From Alteromonas macleodii (GTDB lineage: Bacteria; Pseudomonadota; Gammaproteobacteria; Enterobacterales; Alteromonadaceae): a stretch of 64,000 bases of DNA. A model generated the notes under the pieces. That model did no database searches. It saw only the letters and a program-made list of their open reading frames with translations, and had not been told where the DNA came from. The position numbers and the translations under genes are program-made. Of the stretch, positions 17,947 through 25,729 are shown one piece after another. Position 1 is the stretch's first letter. Every line of letters begins with the position of its first letter. The stretch is taken from assembly GCF_903772925.1 (NCBI RefSeq), contig NZ_LR812090.1, positions 2,562,333-2,626,332 on the forward strand, in the 5' to 3' direction.

Positions 17947-18675
17947 ATGGATTTACAAGGTAAGACAGCGCTTATTACAGGTGCAAATCGTGGGATTGGA
18001 GAAGCAACTGTAGAAGCACTTTTCGAAAAAGGCGTAAGCAAGATCTATTTGGCGGTACGCGATCCGGAATCTACTACGCATCTTCACGACAAGTACGCAG
18101 ATAAAGTAGAAACGCTACAAGTTGACGTTACCGACAAAGCATCAGTCCAAACGCTTGCCCAGAAAGCCACTGATACTCACATTGTCATCAATAATGCGGG
18201 AATTATGAAGCATGAATCACCGCTAAGCGAGAACGCAGAAGACGCCCTTCGCAGTGAGTTTGAAGTGAACGTGTTTGGTTTAATTCACGTTGCACAAGCA
18301 TTTGAATCGACATTAGTTGCAAACAAGGGCGCCATTGTTCAACTTAATTCAATTGCATCAGTTAAAACCTTTGGCGATATATCAACATACTGCGCATCTA
18401 AAGCAGCAACCTACTCATTAACCCAAGGGTTACGTGAAAAACTATCTGAAAAAGAGGTATCTGTCATAAGCATCCACCCAGGCCCTATTGGAACTGATAT
18501 GGGTAAAAATGCGGGATTTGATGATGCTCCCGGTCCTGATGTCGTAGCAAACGCGATAGCAGAAGCGCTAGAAAGTGAAGATTTTCATACTTTCCCTGAT
18601 GAAGTTGCCAAACAAATTGGCGATGCATACGAAAGTTTCGCGGAGAATATTATTTTAGGCGATATGTCCCTTTAA
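17947..18675 (+). CDS. Short-chain dehydrogenase/reductase
   Basis: Classical SDR oxidoreductase of 242 residues. The cofactor motif TGANRGIG lies at residues 11-18, NNAGIM in the middle, and the catalytic Tyr148/Lys152 in YCASK with an upstream Ser in QLNSIASV. VRD after the second strand is compatible with NADP preference. A good GGAGG ribosome site precedes the ATG. It resembles the group containing the SDR-type YbbO/CsgA-like small oxidoreductases, but the substrate cannot be deduced. Monocistronic, with a hairpin just after the stop. Confidence 0.9.
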   Translation: MDLQGKTALITGANRGIGEATVEALFEKGVSKIYLAVRDPESTTHLHDKYADKVETLQVDVTDKASVQTLAQKATDTHIVINNAGIMKHESPLSENAEDALRSEFEVNVFGLIHVAQAFESTLVANKGAIVQLNSIASVKTFGDISTYCASKAATYSLTQGLREKLSEKEVSVISIHPGPIGTDMGKNAGFDDAPGPDVVANAIAEALESEDFHTFPDEVAKQIGDAYESFAENIILGDMSL

Positions 18676-18686
18676 CCTCTAAAAAG

Positions 18687-18718
18687 AACGCCCCCGTGCA
18701 TAACAATCAAGGGGCGTT
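18687..18718 (+). terminator. Hairpin after SDR gene
   Basis: Perfect 8-base stem AACGCCCC/GGGGCGTT with a 16-base loop, beginning 12 bases after the stop. The T-tract after it is poor, so it may be a weak terminator or an mRNA-stabilising hairpin. Confidence 0.6.
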
Positions 18719-18899
18719 GCTCTCTACCGTTCATTACACCTTATGTACATTCCTTAGTAAGCAACTTCTATTAATCAAAAAGCACTTTCTTCTTAACCAA
18801 TAAAAACATGAATACGTATGCATCTTGTTTATTATTGATTAATAACTTGTAAATATAAATATCATCTTTTATCCGCTCCTTTCCGAAAGAGATCACACT

Positions 18900-20315
18900 A
18901 TGAAGATGAAGAAACATGCAGTAGGTGTCTTAATAAGTGCAGTATTGAGTACTCCAAGTTATCACAGCCATGCAGACGTTATCCTACACGCATTTAACTG
19001 GACCTACGACGACGTAGCCGCAAAAGCCCAAGAAATTGCGGATCTTGGTTACACCAAAGTACTTGTTTCGCCTGCTTATAAATCGACAGGTAATCAGTGG
19101 TGGGCGCGATATCAACCACAGGACTATAGAGTTATTGATAACCCACTTGGTGACACTGCTGACTTTCAAGCGATGGTTAATGCATTAAATGCCAAAGGTG
19201 TAGAGACCTATGCGGATATTGTCTTTAATCATATGGCGAACGAAGCATGGAAACGTTCAGACTTAAACTACCCCGGAAGTGAAGTACTACAGCAATACTC
19301 ATCAAATCAGGGATACTACAATGGCATCACATTATTTGGTGATGTAAGTAGCGGCCTTTTTGGCGGTGGTGACTTCCACGGTACGTATGATCAAGGTGGC
19401 CCTAAGTGCATCAGTAACTACAGCGACGTGGGCGATGTTCAGTACAATAGATTATGCGGCGCCGCGCCAGATCCTGGCTTGCCCGACCTAGACCCCAATA
19501 ATTGGGTCGTGGCCCAACAAAAAGCGTATCTTCAGGCGTTAAAAGACATGGGTGTTACCGGTTTTCGCGTTGATGCTGCAAAGCATATGACCAACTATCA
19601 TATAAACGCGGTGTTCGACAGCAATATAAAAAACGACGTACATGTTTTCGGAGAAATAATTACCACAGGCGGTGCAGGCTCTAGTGAGTATGATAACTTC
19701 CTTGCACCTTATTTGTCAGCAACTGGTCACTCGGCCTACGACTTCCCGCTTTTCGCGCAAATACGCAATGCATTTAGCTTCGGTGGTTCGATGCGTGCTT
19801 TAGTTGACCCAGCCGCGTACGGTCAGGCTTTATCAGGCGACAAGGCCATTACATTTAGTATTACCCACGACATCCCGCTAAACGATGGCTTCCGCTACCA
19901 GTTACTTGACCCTACCGACGAACATTTGGCAAATGCCTATGTACTAGGGCGTGACGGTGGTGTTCCATTATTGTACTCAGATAACAATGAAAGTGGTGAT
20001 AATCGTTGGGTAGATTTGTACAAGCGTGATGACATCAAGGGTATGGTTAAATTCCATAACGGAGTTCAGGGCAGTGGCATGCAAGTGGTAAGTCATAATG
20101 ATTGCGTTATTTTCTTCAAGCGTCACCACCAGGGCGTTGTGGGTATTAATAAATGCGCAGACGGCCAAGATATTTGGGTAGATACATCTACAGACAATTT
20201 GTGGTGGTATAGAAATTACCGCGATACCTTAAGTAATGATGTGCAATATATTACAACTCAGTGGCACAAGTTCTATGTACCAGGAAGAAGCGCCCGCATG
20301 TGGCTTATGGAATAA
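18900..20315 (+). CDS. Secreted alpha-amylase (GH13)
   Basis: Glycoside hydrolase family 13 enzyme that should cleave alpha-1,4-glucans outside the cytoplasm. A Sec signal peptide (about 25 residues, ending SHSHA) is followed by the TIM barrel. Conserved regions are ADIVFNH, GFRVDAAKH (nucleophile D225), VFGEI (acid/base E252) and SITHDIP (third carboxylate D324; the usual N of NHD is replaced by T). Four cysteines suggest disulfides. At 471 residues it is short: a catalytic barrel plus small C-terminal sheet domain and no carbohydrate-binding module. It is monocistronic with a terminator downstream; no maltose-type regulator lies nearby. Confidence 0.93.
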   Translation: MKMKKHAVGVLISAVLSTPSYHSHADVILHAFNWTYDDVAAKAQEIADLGYTKVLVSPAYKSTGNQWWARYQPQDYRVIDNPLGDTADFQAMVNALNAKGVETYADIVFNHMANEAWKRSDLNYPGSEVLQQYSSNQGYYNGITLFGDVSSGLFGGGDFHGTYDQGGPKCISNYSDVGDVQYNRLCGAAPDPGLPDLDPNNWVVAQQKAYLQALKDMGVTGFRVDAAKHMTNYHINAVFDSNIKNDVHVFGEIITTGGAGSSEYDNFLAPYLSATGHSAYDFPLFAQIRNAFSFGGSMRALVDPAAYGQALSGDKAITFSITHDIPLNDGFRYQLLDPTDEHLANAYVLGRDGGVPLLYSDNNESGDNRWVDLYKRDDIKGMVKFHNGVQGSGMQVVSHNDCVIFFKRHHQGVVGINKCADGQDIWVDTSTDNLWWYRNYRDTLSNDVQYITTQWHKFYVPGRSARMWLME

Positions 20316-20384
20316 CGCAGCGTCACAACGTTTCTGAGTGAAACTGTTTACTTTTTCACCAGTCATATTAATATAACCTTATAC

Positions 20385-20420
20385 CGGTTTTGTATTACGT
20401 GAAGTACAAAGCCGCTTTTT
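20385..20420 (+). terminator. Terminator of amylase gene
   Basis: Stem CGGTTTTGTA/TACAAAGCCG (10 pairs with one G-U) and a 10-base loop, followed by a T-rich run. It lies 70 bases after the amylase stop. Confidence 0.7.
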
Positions 20421-20495
20421 ATTTCTATTTGTCACAAAACTGCCGCGAAACCTATTATCGCGGCTAATTATGAAAAATAAAAAACAAGGAAGGTT

Positions 20496-21260
20496 ATGAT
20501 TACTATTTTACGTATTGCTACGGTGATTTCTGCTACTACGCTCTTATTAGGCTGCGGTGGTAGCGATTCAAACGATGTACTCGACGACCTCAACGCTAAT
20601 CGCGCAAAATGGGAAAACGAGAACATCGACACTTATCAGTTTGAATATCAAGTATCATGTTTTTGCACCGAAGAAACTACGCTACCTCGCTTAGTCTTGG
20701 TAGAAGATGGTCAGGTCACCTCTCAAACCATTATTGAAGGCAATATTGCCTTACCCTTAGATGATGCAACTACAGAAAGCATTGATAGCTTGTTTCAACT
20801 TATTGCATTAGAAGAAAGTCGCGCAGAATCGCTATCGGTGAAATACGACCCTGAACTCGGCTATCCGACCGAAATTAACGTGGATATCAACGAGCAAATA
20901 GCTGACGACGAATATACCCTAACAATTAGCAACCTTGTTGCCGAAAGCGATGTGGCTTGTACAGCAACGGTAGAAGATGGCCTCTTGCTTTCGGTAACCG
21001 ATCAAACAACACTAATGCCGATTGCATGTGGCGTTACGGCTACTGCAATGGAAGAAGCGTATTCTGAAACTGTTATGGTTGATGATACGGATTGTGCAGA
21101 TGACAGTTTGATCGCAATGCTTGACGAACGTCCTGGTTTTTACACCCTCACAGTACAAAAACAGGGTTATCAAGACTATCAGGTAGATAATTTAGGCATT
21201 GGTAAAGACTTGTGTCATGTGTTGACCAGAGAGTTCAATGTAGAACTAATACCAGAATAA
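20496..21260 (+). CDS. Lipoprotein with DUF6174-like domain
   Basis: A 254-residue lipoprotein: signal with TTLLLGC, lipidation near residue 20, and an acidic mature protein. The first half (AKWENENIDTYQFEYQVSC, then C-T-E and VLVEDGQV) matches DUF6174, a small beta domain found in secreted bacterial proteins. The second half (about 150-254) holds Cys pairs and YTLTVQKQGYQDYQVDN, resembling a carboxypeptidase-regulatory-like beta sandwich. Probably surface or periplasmic. Monocistronic; function unknown. Confidence 0.8.
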   Translation: MITILRIATVISATTLLLGCGGSDSNDVLDDLNANRAKWENENIDTYQFEYQVSCFCTEETTLPRLVLVEDGQVTSQTIIEGNIALPLDDATTESIDSLFQLIALEESRAESLSVKYDPELGYPTEINVDINEQIADDEYTLTISNLVAESDVACTATVEDGLLLSVTDQTTLMPIACGVTATAMEEAYSETVMVDDTDCADDSLIAMLDERPGFYTLTVQKQGYQDYQVDNLGIGKDLCHVLTREFNVELIPE

Positions 21261-21280
21261 CCATTGCTTTAAGATTCACG

Positions 21281-21316
21281 AAAAAAGCCTGAACCATAGA
21301 AGGGTCAGGCTTTTTT
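21281..21316. terminator. Bidirectional terminator
   Basis: Perfect 12-base stem AAAAAAGCCTGA/TCAGGCTTTTTT with a 12-base loop, flanked by A- and T-runs and placed between convergent genes (DUF6174 lipoprotein and the quinone reductase-like operon). Confidence 0.92.
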
Positions 21317-21348
21317 CGTTAAGTTGTCTTTTTATCAGACGTGTAAGA

Positions 21349-22323
21349 TCAGGGCACAAGCACCATTTTGCCTTTCACCTCGCGGTTCATAACCTTCGCC
21401 ATGGCTTTTGTTGCTTGTTCTAGTGGTAGGGCTTCATCAACCACTACTTTAACTTTGCCTTGCACGTACCAAGTAAGCAATTCCTGCATGTTCTCAGCAA
21501 ACCCTTTTGGGTCGTGCTGAGTGAATGAGCCCCAAAATACGCCCATAACCGAATAGCCTTTGACTAGGGCAAGATTTACTGGAAACTTTGGAATTTCACC
21601 ACCTGCAAAGCCAACTACAAGCAAACGCCCTTCCCACGCCATACTGCGGCTGCAAGCGTGGAATGTGTCACCGCCAACGCATTCATAAACTACGTCAACA
21701 CCTTTGCCGCCTGTGACTTCTTTCAGCGTTTCTTTGAGATCTTTTTCTTTGTAGTTAATTAAAACATCAGCGCCATACTCTTTAGCAAGCGCCAGTTTTT
21801 CTTCAGTTGAACAAACGGCAATAACTTTGGCACCCATTATTTTACCTATTTGCACAGCTGCTAAGCCAGTACCACCAGCAGCACCCGTTACCACCAATGT
21901 TTCGCCAGGCTGCAGCTTTGCCCGTTGTTTCAAAGCATGATGGGCTGTTGCATGGGCGGTTACAAGGGCAGCCCCTTCGTTCACGTGAATGGGGTCGGGT
22001 AACGGCATAACATGCGTAGCTGGGATTAGCGCTTTTTCTGCATATCCACCTAAGTTAGAGAGTGCGATAACTCGCTGCCCTTCTTTTAGGTGGCTTACGC
22101 CCTCACCTACTTCGCTTATAGTACCCGCTACTTCGTTACCTGGCACAAATGGGAAGTCTGGCTGCATTTGGTAAAGACCTTGTACCAACAGCCCATCTGG
22201 AAAATTAACCCCTGCGGCTTCAACATTTACGACCACATAGCCTTTTTTAACTACTGGGTCTGCCACATCTTTTAATAGAAGGTCATCAAGTGGACCAAAA
22301 GATTCGCATACAATTGCTTTCAT
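21349..22323 (-). CDS. NADPH:quinone oxidoreductase-like (zinc-less MDR) enzyme
   Basis: Medium-chain dehydrogenase/reductase of 324 residues. The ATG at 22323 is chosen because it yields the family opening MKAIVCESFGPLDDLLLKDV and has a TGGAGA ribosome site; an ATG 45 bases upstream adds unrelated residues. The GroES-like N-terminal domain is followed by a Rossmann fold with VTGAAGGTGLAAVQIGKIMG. No catalytic zinc cysteines are seen at the usual places, as in QOR-type members. It is the last gene of the operon with the APH-type kinase, acyl-CoA dehydrogenase and phosphatase, which suggests a reductase or dehydrogenase step in acyl catabolism. Confidence 0.9.
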   Translation of the reverse strand: MKAIVCESFGPLDDLLLKDVADPVVKKGYVVVNVEAAGVNFPDGLLVQGLYQMQPDFPFVPGNEVAGTISEVGEGVSHLKEGQRVIALSNLGGYAEKALIPATHVMPLPDPIHVNEGAALVTAHATAHHALKQRAKLQPGETLVVTGAAGGTGLAAVQIGKIMGAKVIAVCSTEEKLALAKEYGADVLINYKEKDLKETLKEVTGGKGVDVVYECVGGDTFHACSRSMAWEGRLLVVGFAGGEIPKFPVNLALVKGYSVMGVFWGSFTQHDPKGFAENMQELLTWYVQGKVKVVVDEALPLEQATKAMAKVMNREVKGKMVLVP

Positions 22324-22397
22324 ACTGTCTCCAGTTAACTTGTTCGACGTGCCTGCCGTAAATAACATGGCATGTCATTAAATATGTTATGTGGCGT

Positions 22398-23456
22398 TTA
22401 TTCGCTTTGGTGTATGGTGTGGTTTGCAATTTGAGCAAGCGGTCGCACCATTGCCCCCAACTGCATGGCCTTTTCACTTGATGCATTGCCATCGTGAGCG
22501 CGCTTCACTACACCTTGCAAAATAGCGGCTAAACGGAAAAAACTAAATGCCAAATAGAAGGTCCAGTTATCAATAGTTCCTATACCTCTGCGCTTGCAGT
22601 AGGCATCGATATACTCTTTTTCTGAAGGTATTCCTAACTGCTTTCTATCAAGGCCACCTAAACCAGCAGCGTGTGCAATGTCAGAAGGCAAACGTAGTTG
22701 CATACACTGGTAAGCCAAGTCGGCGTAAGGATGACCCAAGGTTGAAAGCTCCCAGTCTAATACTGCAACAACCTGCGGCTTATCAGTATCAGACATATCA
22801 AACATCATATTGTCTAAGCGAAAATCGCCGTGAACTAACGACACTTGGCCATCGTCTTCAGGCAAATTAGTTTCAAGATACTGAATAAGGCGCTCAATCT
22901 CTTCGATATGCTCAAGTTCAGACGCTCGGTACTGCTTGGTCCACCTACTTAATTGTCGCTCGAAGTAGCTGCCAGGCTTGCCGTAATCACTTAAACCAGA
23001 ACCTTCAATATCAACGCTGTGAAGCGCAGAAAGGACTCGATTCATTTCATCGTACATTGCACCGCGTGTCGCAGAAGACTCTACTTCCGGTAACGCACTG
23101 TTCCAGAAAATATCCCCCTCTACAAACGCCATAATGTAGAACATACTGCCAATAATGCTGGGATCTTCACACAAATGGTACGCTTTAGGCACTGGCACTT
23201 CTGAGCCCTGCAAGGCGTTAATAACGCGGAACTCTCTGTCTACTGCATGCGCAGACTTCAATAACTTACCCGGCGGTTGGCGACGTAATACATAAACGCC
23301 GTTATCCGTAGTTAGCTTAAACGTAGGGTTCGATTGCCCCCCTGCAAATTTATCAGCACTTTCAACGTGCCCAACAATTGGGCACGCAGTAGATAAGTAA
23401 TCATTAAGCACCGTTAAGTCTATTGCATGTGGCGCATTAGCTTTGTCGTTTGACAC
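22398..23456 (-). CDS. APH-type kinase, ACAD10/11 kinase-domain-like
   Basis: A 352-residue aminoglycoside-phosphotransferase-fold protein. Visible motifs are FAGGQSNPTFKL (nucleotide loop), LVHGDFRLDNMMFD (catalytic loop with Asp and Asn) and VVAVLDWELSTLGHPYADLA (metal-binding Asp). This is the variant found in the kinase half of ACAD10/ACAD11 and in LvaA-like bacterial kinases, which phosphorylate hydroxyacyl-CoAs rather than antibiotics. It starts 9 bases after the acyl-CoA dehydrogenase, so the two are likely co-translated, mirroring the eukaryotic fusion. A resistance function is unlikely given the neighbours. Confidence 0.88.
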   Translation of the reverse strand: MSNDKANAPHAIDLTVLNDYLSTACPIVGHVESADKFAGGQSNPTFKLTTDNGVYVLRRQPPGKLLKSAHAVDREFRVINALQGSEVPVPKAYHLCEDPSIIGSMFYIMAFVEGDIFWNSALPEVESSATRGAMYDEMNRVLSALHSVDIEGSGLSDYGKPGSYFERQLSRWTKQYRASELEHIEEIERLIQYLETNLPEDDGQVSLVHGDFRLDNMMFDMSDTDKPQVVAVLDWELSTLGHPYADLAYQCMQLRLPSDIAHAAGLGGLDRKQLGIPSEKEYIDAYCKRRGIGTIDNWTFYLAFSFFRLAAILQGVVKRAHDGNASSEKAMQLGAMVRPLAQIANHTIHQSE

Positions 23457-23465
23457 ACTTACTCC

Positions 23466-24695
23466 TTACGCGTTTTTTTCAGCAATTAAATTGCGTCCAA
23501 GCTGCATCATATGAACTTCATCTGGGCCATCGGCCAGCTTAATGGTGCGCGCATACGCATACATTGCAGATAGAACAAAGTCTTGACTGGTTCCGGCAGC
23601 ACCATGCATTTGAATGGCTTGATCGATAACTTTACATGCCATTGTGGGCGCTACAATTTTGATAGCAGCAATCAAGTCTCTCGATACCTTATTGCCGTAG
23701 CGATCCATTTTGTCTGCCGCCTTCAACGTAAGCAAACGAGCCTGTTCAATATCGCAGTGCATTTGCGCTATGTTTTCTCTTATCGACTGCTGTTTTGATA
23801 AGGGCTTACCAAAGGCAACACGCTGTTCAACACGCTCACATGCCATGTCCAAAGCACGCTGAGCACAGCCAATAAGGCGCATACAATGGTGAATACGGCC
23901 AGGTCCTAAGCGACCTTGGGCAATTTCAAAACCGCGACCTTCTCCTAGCAATAAGTTCTCAGCCGGTACGCGTACGTCTTCAAACAAGACTTCCGCGTGG
24001 CCTACTGGCTCATCGTAGTAGCCCATAGCAGCCATTGGGCGCACAATGGTTACGCCTTTTGTATCCATTGGTACCAAAATTTGTGACTGTTGCTGGTGAC
24101 GGGGGGCATCAAAATCAGTTTTGCCCATAACCACCATTATCTTGCAGTTTTCGTTCATAGCGCCGCTGGTATACCATTTACGACCATTTATTACGTACTC
24201 GTCACCATCGCGTTTAATAGATGTTTCTATGTTGGTTGCATCGCTAGACGCTACTGCAGGCTCAGTCATAGCGAAGGCGGAGCGTATTTCTCCGTTTAAC
24301 AATGGCTCTAACCACTGCTTTTTATGCTCTTCGTTGCCGTACTTAGCTAACACTTCCATGTTGCCTGTATCTGGAGCGCTACAATTAAATATTTCAGCAC
24401 TGAATAATACGCGCCCCATTTCTTCGCAAAGCGGCGCGTACTCTGCGTTAGTTAGTCCTGCGCCGTAAGGCTTATATTCTTCAGGCAAAAACAAATTCCA
24501 AAGCCCTGCTTCTTTGGCACGCTGTTTTAGCGTGTGCATTATTTGCGGCGTTTTCCAACGCTCTTCACCATTATTGGCTGAGCCATTTTCTACGGCATGA
24601 ATGTACTCTCTCTCAATTGGGTACACTTCTTCTTTCATAAACGCTTTTAGTTTTTCTAAAAGTGCTTGGGTCTTTTCATTATATTCAAAGTTCAT
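23466..24695 (-). CDS. Acyl-CoA dehydrogenase, ACAD11-like
   Basis: FAD-dependent acyl-CoA dehydrogenase family member of 409 residues with the usual helical N-terminal domain, [15 protein letters not shown] beta-domain motif, GRKWYTSGA, and C-terminal helices ending [17 protein letters not shown]. At the position of the normal catalytic Glu (YEG in medium-chain ACADs) it has ADG, the arrangement I recall for the ACAD10/11 group, so it may not be a standard 2,3-dehydrogenase. It is placed between the phosphatase (11 bases before) and the APH kinase (9 bases after). In ACAD11-like systems this domain acts on the phosphorylated 4-hydroxyacyl-CoA; here that is inference. Confidence 0.9.
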   Translation of the reverse strand: MNFEYNEKTQALLEKLKAFMKEEVYPIEREYIHAVENGSANNGEERWKTPQIMHTLKQRAKEAGLWNLFLPEEYKPYGAGLTNAEYAPLCEEMGRVLFSAEIFNCSAPDTGNMEVLAKYGNEEHKKQWLEPLLNGEIRSAFAMTEPAVASSDATNIETSIKRDGDEYVINGRKWYTSGAMNENCKIMVVMGKTDFDAPRHQQQSQILVPMDTKGVTIVRPMAAMGYYDEPVGHAEVLFEDVRVPAENLLLGEGRGFEIAQGRLGPGRIHHCMRLIGCAQRALDMACERVEQRVAFGKPLSKQQSIRENIAQMHCDIEQARLLTLKAADKMDRYGNKVSRDLIAAIKIVAPTMACKVIDQAIQMHGAAGTSQDFVLSAMYAYARTIKLADGPDEVHMMQLGRNLIAEKNA

Positions 24696-24706
24696 AACTG
24701 CCCCAT

Positions 24707-25393
24707 TTAGCTGTAGGTAATGGCGTGTAACCTGTCAATCACATCCAGGTGAGGTACGCTGTTGAAGTTATTAAGGTGAACACCTCGCGCATTGGCGAAG
24801 CATTGCGAAAAACTGGCATTGCGAATTTGTAAGTTCATATTCACAACCGTTGCAGAATCGTAGCCAAGAATGTGTTTGAGCATCATGGCAATAGCACCAC
24901 CAGAACTAACGACCAGCACTCTTTTAGCATCTGTCGTTTTAAGGTGAGTAAGCATGGAGTGAACGCGGTCTTCAAACTGTTTCCACGTTTCGTCTAGCAA
25001 TTCGTGAGCTAGTTGGTCTTCAGACCAGGCTATCATTGCCTTTTTAAGCAGTCGGTAATATTGAGAGGGCGATGCCCCTTCTGGTACTTTAGCTTCGGGG
25101 AACCTTGTTAGATATGCTTTAGCCACCGCTTGGAAGTTAAATTCGTTAAGCGCGCTATTCACAGTTACATCAGGCAATGTGTATTCGTCAGATGCAATTC
25201 CTTTAGCAATGCCCTCTTTAGTTTCGTGATGGCGAACCATGTCGCCAGAAAATACCGAATCAAACTGAATGTTCCGATGCTTAAAATAATCACCAAGCCA
25301 GATAGCTTGTTGCTCACCTAACTCACTAAGTTTGTCATAGTTCGCTTGACCAAAAGACGCTTGACCATGGCGTACTAAGTAGATGTCTGTCAT
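24707..25393 (-). CDS. Histidine phosphatase family protein
   Basis: A 228-residue phosphoglycerate-mutase-fold enzyme. The catalytic motif VRHGQASFG with the phospho-acceptor His is at residues 7-15. A second Arg-His pair occurs in [10 protein letters not shown], and the late histidine is replaced by a Ser/Gly-rich loop ([14 protein letters not shown]). It is the first gene of the operon with the acyl-CoA dehydrogenase and APH-type kinase. A phosphatase beside a hydroxyacyl kinase could remove phosphate from pathway intermediates, but members of this fold act on many substrates. Confidence 0.88.
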   Translation of the reverse strand: MTDIYLVRHGQASFGQANYDKLSELGEQQAIWLGDYFKHRNIQFDSVFSGDMVRHHETKEGIAKGIASDEYTLPDVTVNSALNEFNFQAVAKAYLTRFPEAKVPEGASPSQYYRLLKKAMIAWSEDQLAHELLDETWKQFEDRVHSMLTHLKTTDAKRVLVVSSGGAIAMMLKHILGYDSATVVNMNLQIRNASFSQCFANARGVHLNNFNSVPHLDVIDRLHAITYS

Positions 25394-25729
25394 ACCGCTG
25401 CCTGATGTTATGAATATGTTAACTAGTTCAAATCACATACTAAGTAAAACAGCAGTATAAGTTTAATTAATATTTTGAATGAGTATGCATCATGTGAAAC
25501 TATGAACCAGCCTCTTGTGATCATTAAGCAAACGTTTTGAACAAAACTTGACTTATTCGCCGCAATTGCGTGGAATATGCTCGCTTAATTTGTCTACTTA
25601 ACAGGCAATCTAAACGTCTTATTGGAGTAAAGACGAAAAAATGTAAAGGACTGCGCGCACATGGACGCGACTTTGTCGTGATAAGTTTGGCTAGAGGCGC
25701 TTAGCTTCTGAACGATAAAAAGAACTAAA
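25394..25729. other. Divergent promoter region, 336 bases
   Basis: The spacer between the acyl-CoA operon (minus) and the TonB receptor (plus) is AT-rich. It holds a small perfect palindrome GTTTTGAACAAAAC at 25534-25547. An open frame on the minus strand overlapping the receptor start has no protein-like features. No certain promoter was identified. Confidence 0.5.

Noticed and set aside
22398..23456. Aminoglycoside resistance by the APH-fold protein
   Set aside because: Operon with an acyl-CoA dehydrogenase and the ACAD-type kinase motifs point to acyl metabolism, not antibiotic modification.
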